From contig CM044856.1 in assembly GCA_024500155.1 (NCBI GenBank), positions 51,894,303 to 51,958,302 on the forward strand: DNA of 64,000 nt, in the 5' to 3' direction. Numbering within the stretch: the stretch's first letter is position 1; each line of letters begins with the position of its first letter. Positions 34,925 to 46,059 of the stretch are shown here, one piece after another. Both the position numbers and the translations under genes were made by a program. This DNA comes from Chenopodium formosanum. Its lineage: Eukaryota; Streptophyta; Magnoliopsida; Caryophyllales; Amaranthaceae. A model generated the notes under the pieces. That model was not told where the DNA came from. It did not search any database and saw only the letters and a list, made by a program, of their open reading frames with translations.

Positions 34925-37900
34925 TCATTGAACACGCAGACGATCCGCCTTGTGTATACTACAGTACTGAAAGGTTGAGCCAAGTTGCTTAATCTTACGA
35001 ATGAGCCAAAGGTAAGCTATGTTACCCAGGCCATCCCCTTGGAGTAGGGTAACAAGAGTATATGAATCATTAAAGACTGTAAGAGAGTGGAAGCCACGAT
35101 CAAAAGCCCATTGTAACCCATACATGCAGGACAAGTCCTCCGCGTGTAAAGCCGAAGTACACACCCCAAAGTTACTTCCACCTATGATCCGATCATCCAA
35201 TGGGTCTTCATTATCCAAGCACCAACCCATCCCTGCTTGTTGAGAGTCTTTGAACCAAGACCCATCTATTTGCATAGAAAGTAAAGCTCTCCCATGGTTA
35301 CACCGTCCCAGTTGAGCTGCGTAGAAACCAGGCGGAGGAGAAGCAGGTGTAGCGGCTACCTTAATATTAGGGGGGAATTCATTGGTGCCGTAGTTAACAA
35401 ATATTGAATGAGAGTCCATAACCTTCGCGAACTACAAATCAAACGGCCGAGACGCAGTAGAATCTCTGAAGATTCGAGAATTCCGACATAACCACAAACT
35501 CCATAGCGTACCGACGAAGGTAGCTAAGGGAGTACTAGACGGCCCATCCTAACTAATAAAAAGTCGGATATAATCTTGGATCCAATCCGAAAGGGAAAGA
35601 TCTCCATTAACAACTGAGCGGATACCAAGGCATCCACCCCTCCAAACTGACCGTGCACACAGGCACTTCTTAAAGAGGTGCTGTAAATCCTCAGGTTCTA
35701 AACGACAGAGGTCACATAACACATCTTGAATTGGAACACCCCTATGATGGAGTTCCACCTTAACTGCAAGTGCCTGATGTAGTAGCTTCCATAAAAACAG
35801 CTTCCACTTGGGTTGTAAGTGGAAAGACCAAAGAACTTTCCAGAAGGGGGCAGTAGTAGAATGTGTGGAGGCAGGAGCAAGTTGTTTTTGAAGCATTGCA
35901 TACCCTGTTTTTACTGAGTACTTTCCCGAGGGAGTACTTGCCCTATAGCGAAAGTCTTGCTGCGATGTATCAGGTTCCTGCAATGCAAGGATTGAGGAAG
36001 CATCTGAAGGAACAAACCAGTACACAACTTTAGCCGTATCCCATCCCAATGTGTGAGGATGGATGAAAAAACTGACAGTATGATCTGCAGAATTCGGTAA
36101 CAGAATGCCAGGCTTGAACTTAGGGATGCACCCATTTACCCAATTAGCCGAACCAGCAAGAGTAGAACGACCGTTACCAATTTTCCAGTTGCATCCCTGT
36201 TTTAACAGAGCATCTGCCTTTAGTAACCCTCGAAGGCCATACGAAAGCCGACTAGTAACAGATTGCCGTCTATGAGCATTGTTAGAGAGAATGGTCGTAC
36301 GGGCTTTAAAAACTTGAGAAACTAATAATTGGGGGTTGGAAACGAGTCTCCAAACCTGTTTCATAAGCAATGCCTTATTTAAGGAGGACAAGCAGCGAAT
36401 GCCCAAACCCCCCAAGCCACAAGGAAGATGCATGGTATCTTTATTAACCCAATGCATACCTTTAGAATCCGAGTTCGCCTAGAAAAAGCGCATGATTTAG
36501 GAATCAATTTTTCCCGTAATTGAGACCGGTAACTCATAGCAAGCAAGAACATGAGAAGCCATAGCTACAAGGATTGAGTTAATGAAAATTAACTTTTGCG
36601 ATTGAGAAAGCCGGATAATATTTAAACACGTGATCCTATCCACAATCTTGTCAATGATGAACTGGAAGTGGTCCTTTTTTTTTCCAAAAAAATCGATTGG
36701 GGCCCCCAAGTGATGATCGAAAACCTGAACTTGCTTCATCTGAAAAACAGATTTGAAAGCAGCCTAGGTGGAGGTTCCAATATTCGGACTAAACTTAATC
36801 AAGGATTTTGCCAGATTTAGCTCCTCCCTAGAGATCTTAGTAAACCGTTGAATAATCCGCATTACATTTGTACAAGACGCAGAAGATGCCCGGAAAAAGA
36901 TGATAGCGTCATCCGCAAAGAATAAATGCGTGATAGAAGGACTCATCCTAGATAACTTAATTCCCTGAAATAACTTCAAATCCTGTCCAAGGTGCAACAT
37001 CCTCGAGAATACATCCATGCAAAACGAGAAGAGGTATGGAGAAAGAGGGTCACCGTGGCGCAGGCCACACTGCGATTTGAAGGGGGACGACGTCGTACCA
37101 TTGATGAGGGACTTGTACGAGACCGTGGATAAACATTGTTAGATCATTTGCAACCAACGAGGCGGAAATCCGTACGCTTTAAGTACCTGTAAAAGGAAGC
37201 TCCAATGAACTCGATCATAAGCTTTGCTCATATCCAACTTGATCGCAGCTAACCAGTTAGAACCAGATTTAGAAATGTTAATTTTCTCCATTAATTCATG
37301 GCTCAACATAATGTTATCTGTCATGACCCTGCCTTGAACAAAGGCATGTTGAGAATCTGAGATAAGAAGAGGGAGATATTGACGCAATCTGGCTACTAAG
37401 CATTTGGAAGCGCACTTGTAGATCGTGTTACCGAGGCTAATTGGTCGCAAATGTTTAATCTCTGTTGGTTTGTCAATCTTAGGAATCATAACAAGGAGAG
37501 ATTGATTCCACTCTTTCAGAAGGAACCCTGTATGAAAAATACTTTGAATGCCATTGATAACTGAGTCACCAACCACATCCCAATGCGCTTTGAAAAACTC
37601 AGCTGTGATCCCATCCGGGCCAGGAGACTTCCCGTTCCCTAAAGCAAACATGCCTTCCTTAATTTCCTGGGCCGAGAAAGTTCTTTCCAAATTATTGAGC
37701 TGTGACGATGTGAACTTTGGAAGATCTAATTCACGTAGGACAATGTCTATTTCCGGACCATAAGGAGGCATGTCATCAGTCTTAAAGGTCTGTTTAAGAG
37801 ATGTGACAACAAGACATTGAACGTCCGCTTGACCATGTTGAAAAACCCCTTGGTCATCAAGTAAGGAAGTAATCTCATTTTTCTTCTGGCGACTTTTGAC

Positions 37901-37969
37901 TTTGGAGAACAAAATCTTGGAAGGGCAATCACCTTTGAGTATCCAGTTATTCTTACAGCGCTGTCCCAA
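34925..37969 (-). pseudogene. LINE ORF2: reverse transcriptase, zinc-binding region, RNase H
   Basis: One frame carries all parts in order. These are the RT fingers and palm (GPDGITAEFFKAHW, LRPISLGNTIYKC, DMSKAYDRVHW), the catalytic FADD in THLFFADDAIIFF (about 36920), thumb/connection (RLSQSQKLIFINSILV), a zinc-binding region near 35700-35640 (CDLC...) and an RNase H-like end (GWCLDNEDP, ALHAEDLSCMYGLQWA). Stops at 37139, 36764, 36497, about 36480 and 35549 break it. It follows the endonuclease in a different frame, so a frameshift lies near 38000. This is a plant L1-type LINE with RNase H, not active. Confidence 0.85.
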
Positions 37970-38058
37970 AACTGAAGTTGAAGTAAAATACTATCCTTGG
38001 AGGTAACAACATTAGCCATATACTAAGCTGCATCATGAACTGACTGAATCGACTCCCC

Positions 38059-38988
38059 TTAAGTGGCTAGATCCTTCGAGAAATTTTTCCAATCCACGCC
38101 CCAAAACTTCTTATTGTTAAGACAACACTTCTGAATTAGGGTCTTAACATGTTCTAAATTTTTAGAAAGGGTAAACATTGGAGAACCAATAGTATTCCTT
38201 TGCCAAGTGTGACGAACGAAGCCATGTACCTGTGTATAGTTAAGGCACCAATTGTCCAATTGATAAGGACGATTCGAAGTGCGGTGGATAGAAGAGTCAT
38301 CAAACACAATAGCAGCATGATCCGAAACAAGGATATGTTGATTCAGTAAACGACTATCAAGATAGTTATAAAATCAGTCCGAGGTCATATATTAGCGATA
38401 CAACCTTTGTAAAATAAGATTATGAGCCTCCCGGTTGTTTGTCCAAGTGTAGTAGGGGCATTTGAAAGGAGTTGAAAGTAGACTTGACTTTAATCTAAAA
38501 TCAATAAAGGAATCCCAACCCTTGATAACACTAGAACCACCCAACTTATCATAATTGTGTTCAATTTGATTAATATCACCAATAATCAAACAATTAGGAG
38601 CAATAACAAGTAAATCTAAAATCAAACCCCAAACTTGAGGTCTATTTTCCACGAGAGGAGCACCGTACACAAACATCACACATCTACTTATTTCATTAGG
38701 CTTTTTTATATTACACAATACAACGTTTGAACAACAAAAAACGCAAGAAACATCCTCCGAACTAAACCCCAAAACCGCTAAACCCCCATTATTACCATCC
38801 GAGTCAACACCAAAAATCAAGGAAGGATTAGAACTACTAAGTAAGCTAGAAACAACCGAAATTGAGACTTTAGTTTCAGAAATAAACAAAAAGTTAGGGA
38901 CAAAAGTGTGTATTAACCAAAACACATAAGGAGGTTTCGGAGAACTGTGGTCATTTAGTCCTCGACAATTCCAAGATATGATCTTCAT
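38059..38988 (-). pseudogene. LINE ORF2 N-terminus: APE-type endonuclease
   Basis: It opens with KIISWNCRGLNDHSSPKP, then FLFISETKVS, NNGGLAVLGF, IIGDINQIEH and YYTWTNNRE, the ordered motifs of the APE-like endonuclease (catalytic Asn, Glu and Asp regions). The GDFN motif reads GDIN. A stop at 38392 interrupts the frame, and the same frame resumes at 38307-38059 (VHGFVRHTWQRNTIG). In active LINEs it nicks target DNA to prime reverse transcription. Confidence 0.82.
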
Positions 38989-39983
38989 AAAACCTTGGGG
39001 AGCTTTGAAGGGCCAACTGCCTTACCAAAGGTGTGAGAGATAAAGGGAGACAAGTAAGTTGAAGCAACCCCATCAGCACAAAGCCTTAGACACTTGCGAG
39101 AAGAAGCTGTGCTACTCTCCTCGATCTTCCTTTTACTTCCAGATTGTGTACAACCAGCATACATGCCTGCAAAGGGGTGTGAGGCACTGCTAAGAAACCC
39201 CAAGTGCGCTGCATTAGAAACATCTAAATTTTTTTTAGCAATAACCTGGTTCGAGTGATTAGCAGGCAAGTGAAAAGCACCCTTGCTGAGCAATTTAAGG
39301 GCCCTAATCTTGCTCCTTTTTTGAGCCCAAGTAGAACCTGCATACCCAAAAAATAGGTCTAAACCATAAGAACGACAGCGATGGAAAGGGACATCATGAC
39401 TCTTTTTTTTTTGGCCTACTATACTGACCAGAATTTGCGGGATGCACAGGATGTTGAGGCAGCCCATGCCCACCAATGTCAGTCTCCGAGGGATCATTTA
39501 AATTAAGACTTTTGAGCAGAGCTGGAACCGTTTCAAATGCGGCAAAAGCAACAACAGCACAACAAAAGGCAGGCGAATTTGTAGCAGTAGCAGAATTAAC
39601 ATCAGCATAATAGAAGCAGAATTCCTTGAAGCAGAGCAAGAAACAGTAGAATAAATTGCAGCGACAGTAGGAGCAGCAGAATGAACAACAACAGCGTTCA
39701 CAGCAGCAAAGCGCACAACAGAACCAATAGCACCAGGCACAACAAAGTCCTTCGACTCCAAGCTATCCTTAAAAAAACTCTCCTCAGGTGTTGCTGAAAT
39801 TCGAAACCCCCCTACATAATTAAGTTGACTTTGATCCTTAGTGAAGGGAGTATACGGATCACCTTGTGGAATAGCAGCCCTATTCTCTTCAAGGAACCTT
39901 GTTGAACTCGGGTTATGGTACGACTTCAGGGTTGGTCTGTTTCAGAAGAAGCAGCACTCTGAACTCACCGAGATGAAGCAGAA

Positions 39984-41168
39984 TCATAAGCAGACAAACC
40001 CGAAAATTGAGGATGAAACAACCTGATTTGAGTGAGATAAGTAACCATTTTGAAAAACCCCATTTATTGGAATAAACTCAGGATCAAAGTTATCATTATT
40101 ATCCTCTAAAGGAGCAGCCTCGTGCACATGCCCATTTGGCAAATCGTTATCCCCTGCTCTGGATGAATCAAAATCCGAGTTATCCGGTTCATCACCACTA
40201 TCCGAATCTGGATTAGCATCACCATTATGATCATCATCAGAAGGTTCCTGATCGTCCTCATTATCATCATGATTATTTCCATTAGGATCATTATCATCAT
40301 CATTATCCATATCATCATTATCATCCTCATTGAGTGCATCATCCGACCCCGAATCATCATCATTATACTCAAAATCTTGTGCTAGGACAAGAAGATTAAC
40401 TCTTGTGTTTCGATTAGTGAAAACATCCTGAGTACTCTCAACCATATTTGTATAAAAGGGTCTGTTGTTTTGATTATATAGCACCGTTAACCCCTGTGCC
40501 TCGAAGGCTTCCAAACGCGAATTTATCCTTCTAGCAGCCACGTAATCCGAACTATGACAAAAATCTGAAAAATGACCCAGTAAACCACATTTTTTACAGA
40601 ACATAAATACCCCTTCATAGCGGAAATAAACCCATATAGGGTCATCTTGACCCGGAATAAAAACTCCTAGAATTAATGGTTTAGAAAGATCGACTAATAC
40701 TTGACCCCGCAATTCAGGCTCCATAGGAAGGCCATCACCATCATACTCAAGCGTTTCGACTAACCCTACAAGCTTAAGGGTTTCAACGACCCACTCGGGG
40801 TCGAGGAGCCCTAGTGGAAGCCTATACACTCGAATCCATAGCCTCGTCATGTCAAAATTAACATTAGCAGGGATAGTGTACCTATTACATCTACTAATAT
40901 TGCACACACGACCATCCAAAATGAAGGTGTGTTGTTCAAGTAAAGTTTCTACGTCGACTAAATTCGAGCATGCAAAAACATAATAACAACCAGTACGATG
41001 AAAAACAATATTACCTCGCGAGAGCCATTGAGAATCGACCATCTGTTGGACGAGCGCACGACATGGAGGAGTGGGACCAAAGAATCTTCCAATAAGCGCT
41101 TTGTTCCAATAGATATTAGTAATATAATTTTCCAAAGGTTGATCTAAATACACCCCAGATTGGAACAC
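39984..41168 (-). CDS. LINE ORF1: DUF4283-like domain plus CCHC zinc knuckle
   Basis: An open frame of 394 residues. The DUF4283-like part has YWNKALIGRFFGPTPPCRAL and RLWIRVYRLPLGLL, as in plant L1 ORF1 proteins that bind LINE RNA. The zinc knuckle CKKCGLLGHFSDFC fits CX2CX4HX4C. A long Asp/Asn/Glu-rich tail follows, from dense GAT/AAT codons. The first methionine may not be the true start; the annotated start is an extension. The region 39980-38990 should hold the rest of ORF1 but its frames are broken. Upstream DNA to about 41650 is probably the LINE 5' UTR. Confidence 0.75.
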   Translation of the reverse strand: MFQSGVYLDQPLENYITNIYWNKALIGRFFGPTPPCRALVQQMVDSQWLSRGNIVFHRTGCYYVFACSNLVDVETLLEQHTFILDGRVCNISRCNRYTIPANVNFDMTRLWIRVYRLPLGLLDPEWVVETLKLVGLVETLEYDGDGLPMEPELRGQVLVDLSKPLILGVFIPGQDDPIWVYFRYEGVFMFCKKCGLLGHFSDFCHSSDYVAARRINSRLEAFEAQGLTVLYNQNNRPFYTNMVESTQDVFTNRNTRVNLLVLAQDFEYNDDDSGSDDALNEDDNDDMDNDDDNDPNGNNHDDNEDDQEPSDDDHNGDANPDSDSGDEPDNSDFDSSRAGDNDLPNGHVHEAAPLEDNNDNFDPEFIPINGVFQNGYLSHSNQVVSSSIFGFVCL

Positions 41169-41699
41169 GGTTCATCGATTATTTTACGCCATAATGAACA
41201 CGACAGCAAAGGACAGGTAATTAAGAAGGGAAGAATAACAGAAAGGAAATGCACAGAGGAGTGAAGAGCAAAGGTTGAGTTACAGAGCAATAAATTGAGT
41301 TACAGGAAGTGAAAAGAAAAAGAGGTATAGAATTTTGGTAAAACCAAAATAAAATCCCATTAAATTACTAGGATTGACACTAAGCTTCCTCTTGGCCTTG
41401 CATGAGATCCACGTGTAGGATCAAGGTGAACAAGGAGAAGCCCACGTTGAGAAGTGGGGCTCAAGAACAATCCTTGAGCACAAAGAAAGCTCCCAGAAAG
41501 TTAAATTGAGTTTAATAAACTCAAAAAAGGAGATTGGCTAGAAGAATTAATGGCCCTCACACCTAAGTCAAGTAGACAGAAGCAAAAAGGAACCTTGTAA
41601 AAGGATAAAATGAGGAATAAAGAGAAATCCAATCAAGAACAAGAGGTGAACCTTAGAAAACCTAGGAACCGACTGAGATATTTTTTTTAGAGAATTTTG

Positions 41700-42079
41700 A
41701 CCTGCTTGCTTGAACTAGCCAATTTCAAGGGTGTTGTAAGTTTTTCTTTATCATTGATCCAATTTGAATACTTGAATGTACATGTAGCGATGTTCGACAT
41801 GCTAATGTTTTTCTTTCTTTCTGTTTTTTTTTTAACAAAATGCTGATGTTAAAAGTTAATGGTATGGAATCCATTTTTTATCTTAAAAATTCACCCATTC
41901 TAAAATAAGTAGAATGTGTCCGTGCTAATGCACGGATTATAATTAAATATAGGATTAAAAAAATACAAAATATATAGATGCATAGTATTTAATTAAACAA
42001 AAAATAATAACAACAAAAACAAAAAAACAAAACAAATTGATTACAAATATTTTTTTTTTAAAAAAAGCCAAGTGTTGAA

Positions 42080-42125
<46 letters not shown>

Positions 42126-42594
42126 TAAAGTCTTTAAATATTATGCTGAATGAATCTAAGTCTTCAATTAGATTATCCACGCATCTCTTGTTTCAGATAG
42201 TAGAATTCTTCCTCCCATCATACTTGTAAAACAGATTCAACTATGATATCATCATTTTCTATCTCAGGAACATGTAGTATAAAAGTGAATGTATTCATCA
42301 AACATTCACTCAGATACTCCTCTAAAAGTAGTCTCCAAATTCCTGTTCATAAATAACAAATGTAGTCATTATGCAGGTGAGTAATTCCTTAATATATATG
42401 ATTAAAGAATATACTTACATTATTTGTCATCGCTTGAATACTTGATATTGGACAACCAATAATCATCTTAGCATATTGGCCAAAGAGTGTAATAGACAAT
42501 ATATTTGTAGCGTCACCAATTTTTACATTGATTCTATATCTATTATTATTGATATGATATAATTAGGTATAGTGATATGTAAAACACGTTATAA
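41700..42594. other. spacer with Helitron-like 3' hairpin and (AT)n
   Basis: TCCGTGCTAATGCACGGA at 41918-41936 is a Helitron-type terminal hairpin oriented for a - strand element, but CTAG does not follow cleanly. An AT microsatellite lies at about 42083-42118. No gene is seen. Confidence 0.45.
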
Positions 42595-44210
42595 TTATAT
42601 TTTTAAATAAAATAAAAAGAGAAAATACCTTGGCCTACTGAAGGAGGGGTCACACTCCAAGCACATATCAACTCTCCTTAAGTGCCGAGAACATGATTCA
42701 TACCAAATAGTCATAGAAGAATCAATGGATAACACTTTTGCTAGTTTTCGAAAATATTTTACCTGAAAACACACGTCAAATATCAAATACCTCATGTATA
42801 AGAAAATGAAATAAATAATTGTTGATATACATACCTTATGAGTAGCTGAAAACGGATTTAACTTGATCCTTTTGACATTAAACACAATTTCCATTTCAGA
42901 GATACTATTGGCTAATATCTGACTCTAGCCGATATGGTTTTGTACATATCCATCATCCGCATACCTATATGAGTTATATAAATACATAAGTATGCAACAT
43001 AAACTTACATTGTTGATTATAATGTTTTTAAGGCTTACCGGCCATGTAGATCATCAGTTGCATCAATATTAGGATCAATAAAAAGTCTGGTACGTCCAAC
43101 AGTTGAAAGACATGCACATATTGGAAGGTTAGTAAAAGTATTCAAAGCAATGGTAATAATGAAAATGACACTATAGTCTTTCTATGGTTATCTAATTTAA
43201 AAAACTTATTTTACCATAATAGGAGCCAACTGATACCATGGATGCACCCAACACATGATCCTGATTAAGCTCATAGAATAAGAAACGACCTTGATCATGA
43301 GCAAACCCTTCCCATAAAGTTAGCCTCATTGTTTCCATGCTGAAATCAAGATATGTCATTTGATTTGTAAAAAAAAAAAAAAAATAATAAAAATAATAAT
43401 AAACTTAACATTGCATAAGTTGTTACAATTACATAAATATATTGTAACTTGTGTAATATGCTCTTAATTTGTGTTGCAGAGTAACACATCTCTCTTGGAT
43501 TGTTGTCTCCCACCCGAGACTCTATATGATTCAGACAGATATATAACCAATCCAATAACATCTGGGTACATTCATCATCAAGAAAAAAAAAAGATCGGAT
43601 ATGACAATTAAAACTCAATAATTAATGTTAAAAAATGCAATAAATATTCATATTATTTATTTTAAATACTAAAAGACACATACCGATGAGAGGAGAATTG
43701 CGCATGTGAAGATACTGTGGAATGTGGCAAAATTCAATAAACCTGAAATTGTACCTTGGGATATCATCACAATCATCAAGAATTTCTGTTATCATGGTCT
43801 TGTTGCCAAATTTAAACCTCATTTTGTTATTGCCATATTTGTAAGTTGTATCTAGAGGCATAAGCTCTAGCTGAGCAATTGAATAAACCTTTACTTGTTT
43901 CAAGATCTCTTTATATTTATCAATATCAACATTAAATAATTTAATTTGAACTTCCTCCCCTTAGAAATTGAAAATTTCATACATGATTGAAATAAATGAA
44001 TAAATCGAAAAAAAAGTAAGTTCTAAGTAAAAATATAGTTCAAACCTCTGAGTCAATGAATACATAACTCCATGAATGATGTACGTAATGTGTACCTCTA
44101 GCTCTACTTTGTTCAGTGACCATCCATAATAAATGTACTCTCATATTCACATTCAATGTCGTAAGGGTAATACAACGACATGGTGTGTATCTTGTGTTCA
44201 TTTCCTGCAT
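42595..44210 (-). pseudogene. replication protein A-like (OB-fold) gene, Helitron-associated
   Basis: Exon 1 (44210-44046) encodes TPCRCITLTTLNVNMRVHLL, WMVTEQSRARGTHYVHH and WSYVFIDSE, the opening of plant RPA1-like proteins. Exon 2 (from about 43959) gives VQIKLFNVDIDKYKEIL, YSIAQLELMPLDTTYKYG and RFIEFCHIPQYL, an OB-fold single-strand DNA-binding domain. Further pieces at 43600-43420, 43330-43030 and 42894-42620 continue it. The phase does not join cleanly between exons 1 and 2, so it is probably decayed. Plant Helitrons often carry RPA-like genes, and a Helitron-type hairpin lies just beyond the 3' side (41918). Confidence 0.55.
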
Positions 44211-44320
44211 TTTAACATTATTGAAGTGGGCATAAAAAATAATTTACATAATATATCATCATTGATCCAAACTCGCACATGTATAAAGGTTATATAATTA
44301 GTATATGTTTCGGGGTTTTT

Positions 44321-44875
44321 GATTCCCTTGGGAGAGTTACAACTCCAAGACTTTGTTCACCAAGGACGCCTATACCTGCAAAACAAATGGAGCTCCGAAT
44401 GGTCGAAGGTCCGCCTCCGAAGATTAAGTTAGTATGGAATCAGAGTGAAAAATGTGCGGAAAGTAAGGTATCTGATCGGATTCCAAACTTAGGGGTTCTC
44501 TGTTTTGGAGAGCAATAAATGCCTTAATGATTAAGATGTAAAGTTCGAGGTGTCAAACACTGTCCCAATAATTGGGGGAATCTCCCTATTTATAGGGTCC
44601 TTGGAAAACGTGTCATACCCTAGGGTTTGTTAACCTAGGGATTGGGCAGCGTCGTTTTGCGGCGCCCTTGAAGTTTAGGCCTTGAAGGCCGCCATTTCCA
44701 AGGGGGAATATCTACGTGCCACGTGTCACGCACTTGGAGAGTCCATTTGGACGTCTCCCATAGGGACACGTGTTGCTCTCTCATTGGTCCACTTTAGGGT
44801 ATTTAATACCCCAAATCATTTGCCCCTCATAGGAGTGACGTGGCATGCCACGTGACGCCTGTGACAGGTGTCGGC
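44321..44875 (-). mobile_element. LTR of Tat-lineage retrotransposon, copy 2
   Basis: The reverse complement matches 1081-1612: TGTCACAGGCGTCACGTGGC at its start, TATAAATA (44587-44594 on -), CTTCGGAGGCGG and TTTGTTTTGCAGGTA in U5, and GTTGTAACTCTCCC at the end. Divergence is substantial, so the two are not the LTR pair of one element. The antisense ORF lies on its right, so it is the 3' LTR of a - strand element whose pol part is absent from the adjoining sequence. Confidence 0.65.
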
Positions 44876-45157
44876 CTTTGATTGGCCAAGAAGTAACTTT
44901 TTAATGTTCACTTGAATCTAGGGCTTCTTACCCCTTCTATAAATAGAAGGGTTGACCTCCCTTGGATTCACACTTGCGTGAATCTTTGGGAGAATCTTGA
45001 ATCTCTGACTTTCAAAGACTTTGGCTTCTATAGCACTCGGCCAACGCGTCCGCCTGTTCCAGCAGACTTTCTAGACCAAGCGCCTCTAGTACCTTCGTCT
45101 AAGGTAACCGACTGATCTTTTCTTTACTTAATTTTTTGCATTTTTCTTTTTCAAAAA

Positions 45158-46043
45158 TGGTTTCCCAAGCGCACCCGGCACGACCTAGATTAGCGATTAG
45201 CCGGTCACCGGGGACGACTGAATCTAGAACTAGGAGTGCCGAATACTCGTTCGAGAGCTACCCTTTGAGTGCATCTCTAAATTTGACAGTGTATGTGCCC
45301 CTGTAGGACACGGTGGCAAGAACAAAGCAAACGACCCAGAGATATAGGACGGATGGTTCTTGGTACCATTCGGAGAGCGAGACGATTTACTCGGATGGCT
45401 CCATTAGGGCGCCTGTCTCCGAGATTAGCAGAGACCCTCCAGGCAAAATTAGTACCCCAAGCAACTTAATTTTAGGAGAGGCAGAAGAGGAACAACAAAC
45501 CCCCGGGCCAAGTGAATCGGTGCTAGATGTTGAGATAGAGGAGGACACTGTTGGCACCAGCTGGCAGGCCCCCAGTTCTGAGGAAAACTCTGATGATCCT
45601 TTGACAGCGCCTTCATTGACTCAGAGGAGGCACAGTCTAATCTTAAAACTACCCGAGAGTCCATCTCCGTAGAGAAGGGAGAGGGCTGGGAAGAGCCGTC
45701 TGCTACGGGACGACTGGAATGTGCTCCCTATTTCTTGCATGTTGCCAAGAGCAAGCGAGACAAGATGACAGAATACTTTGGAAAGTTTATTTCCACCCAT
45801 GTCATGGGACATGGCTTCTTGCTGTCCGTGCCGGATGCTGAGGACATGGTCACTTGGATAGAAATGGCCAGCTATGGTGACCAGTGCTTCGGATGCTACG
45901 AGGCGTCCATCCAGGCAAGACTATGCTTCCCTCTCCATCCGGCTGTGGAGAAGATTTGGACGGATACTGTAGACACCCATTTGTGTCTCCCCAAAACCAA
46001 ACCCAGTGATGAGTACCTTTTACGACGAATCATAATCGAATGA
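45158..46043 (+). pseudogene. antisense accessory ORF, copy 2 (broken)
   Basis: The start MVSQAHPARPRLAISRSPGT matches the N-terminus of the ORF at 764-1. Then TAG at 45303-45305 replaces the CAG of copy 1. The frame continues 45306-45672 (MARTKQTTQ..., acidic, Ser-rich). After a frameshift it resumes at about 45720-46043 with the conserved CYEASIQARLCFPLHPAVEKI. The C-terminus is short, ending in EYLLRRIIIE. A TATAAATA at 44938-44945 (+) could drive it. Confidence 0.7.
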
Positions 46044-46059
46044 AGTGAAAGTGTAGAAA

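Noticed and set aside
40106..40372. Met/Ile-rich 88-residue frame
   Set aside because: Shadow of the Asp/Asn-rich LINE ORF1 tail in another phase.
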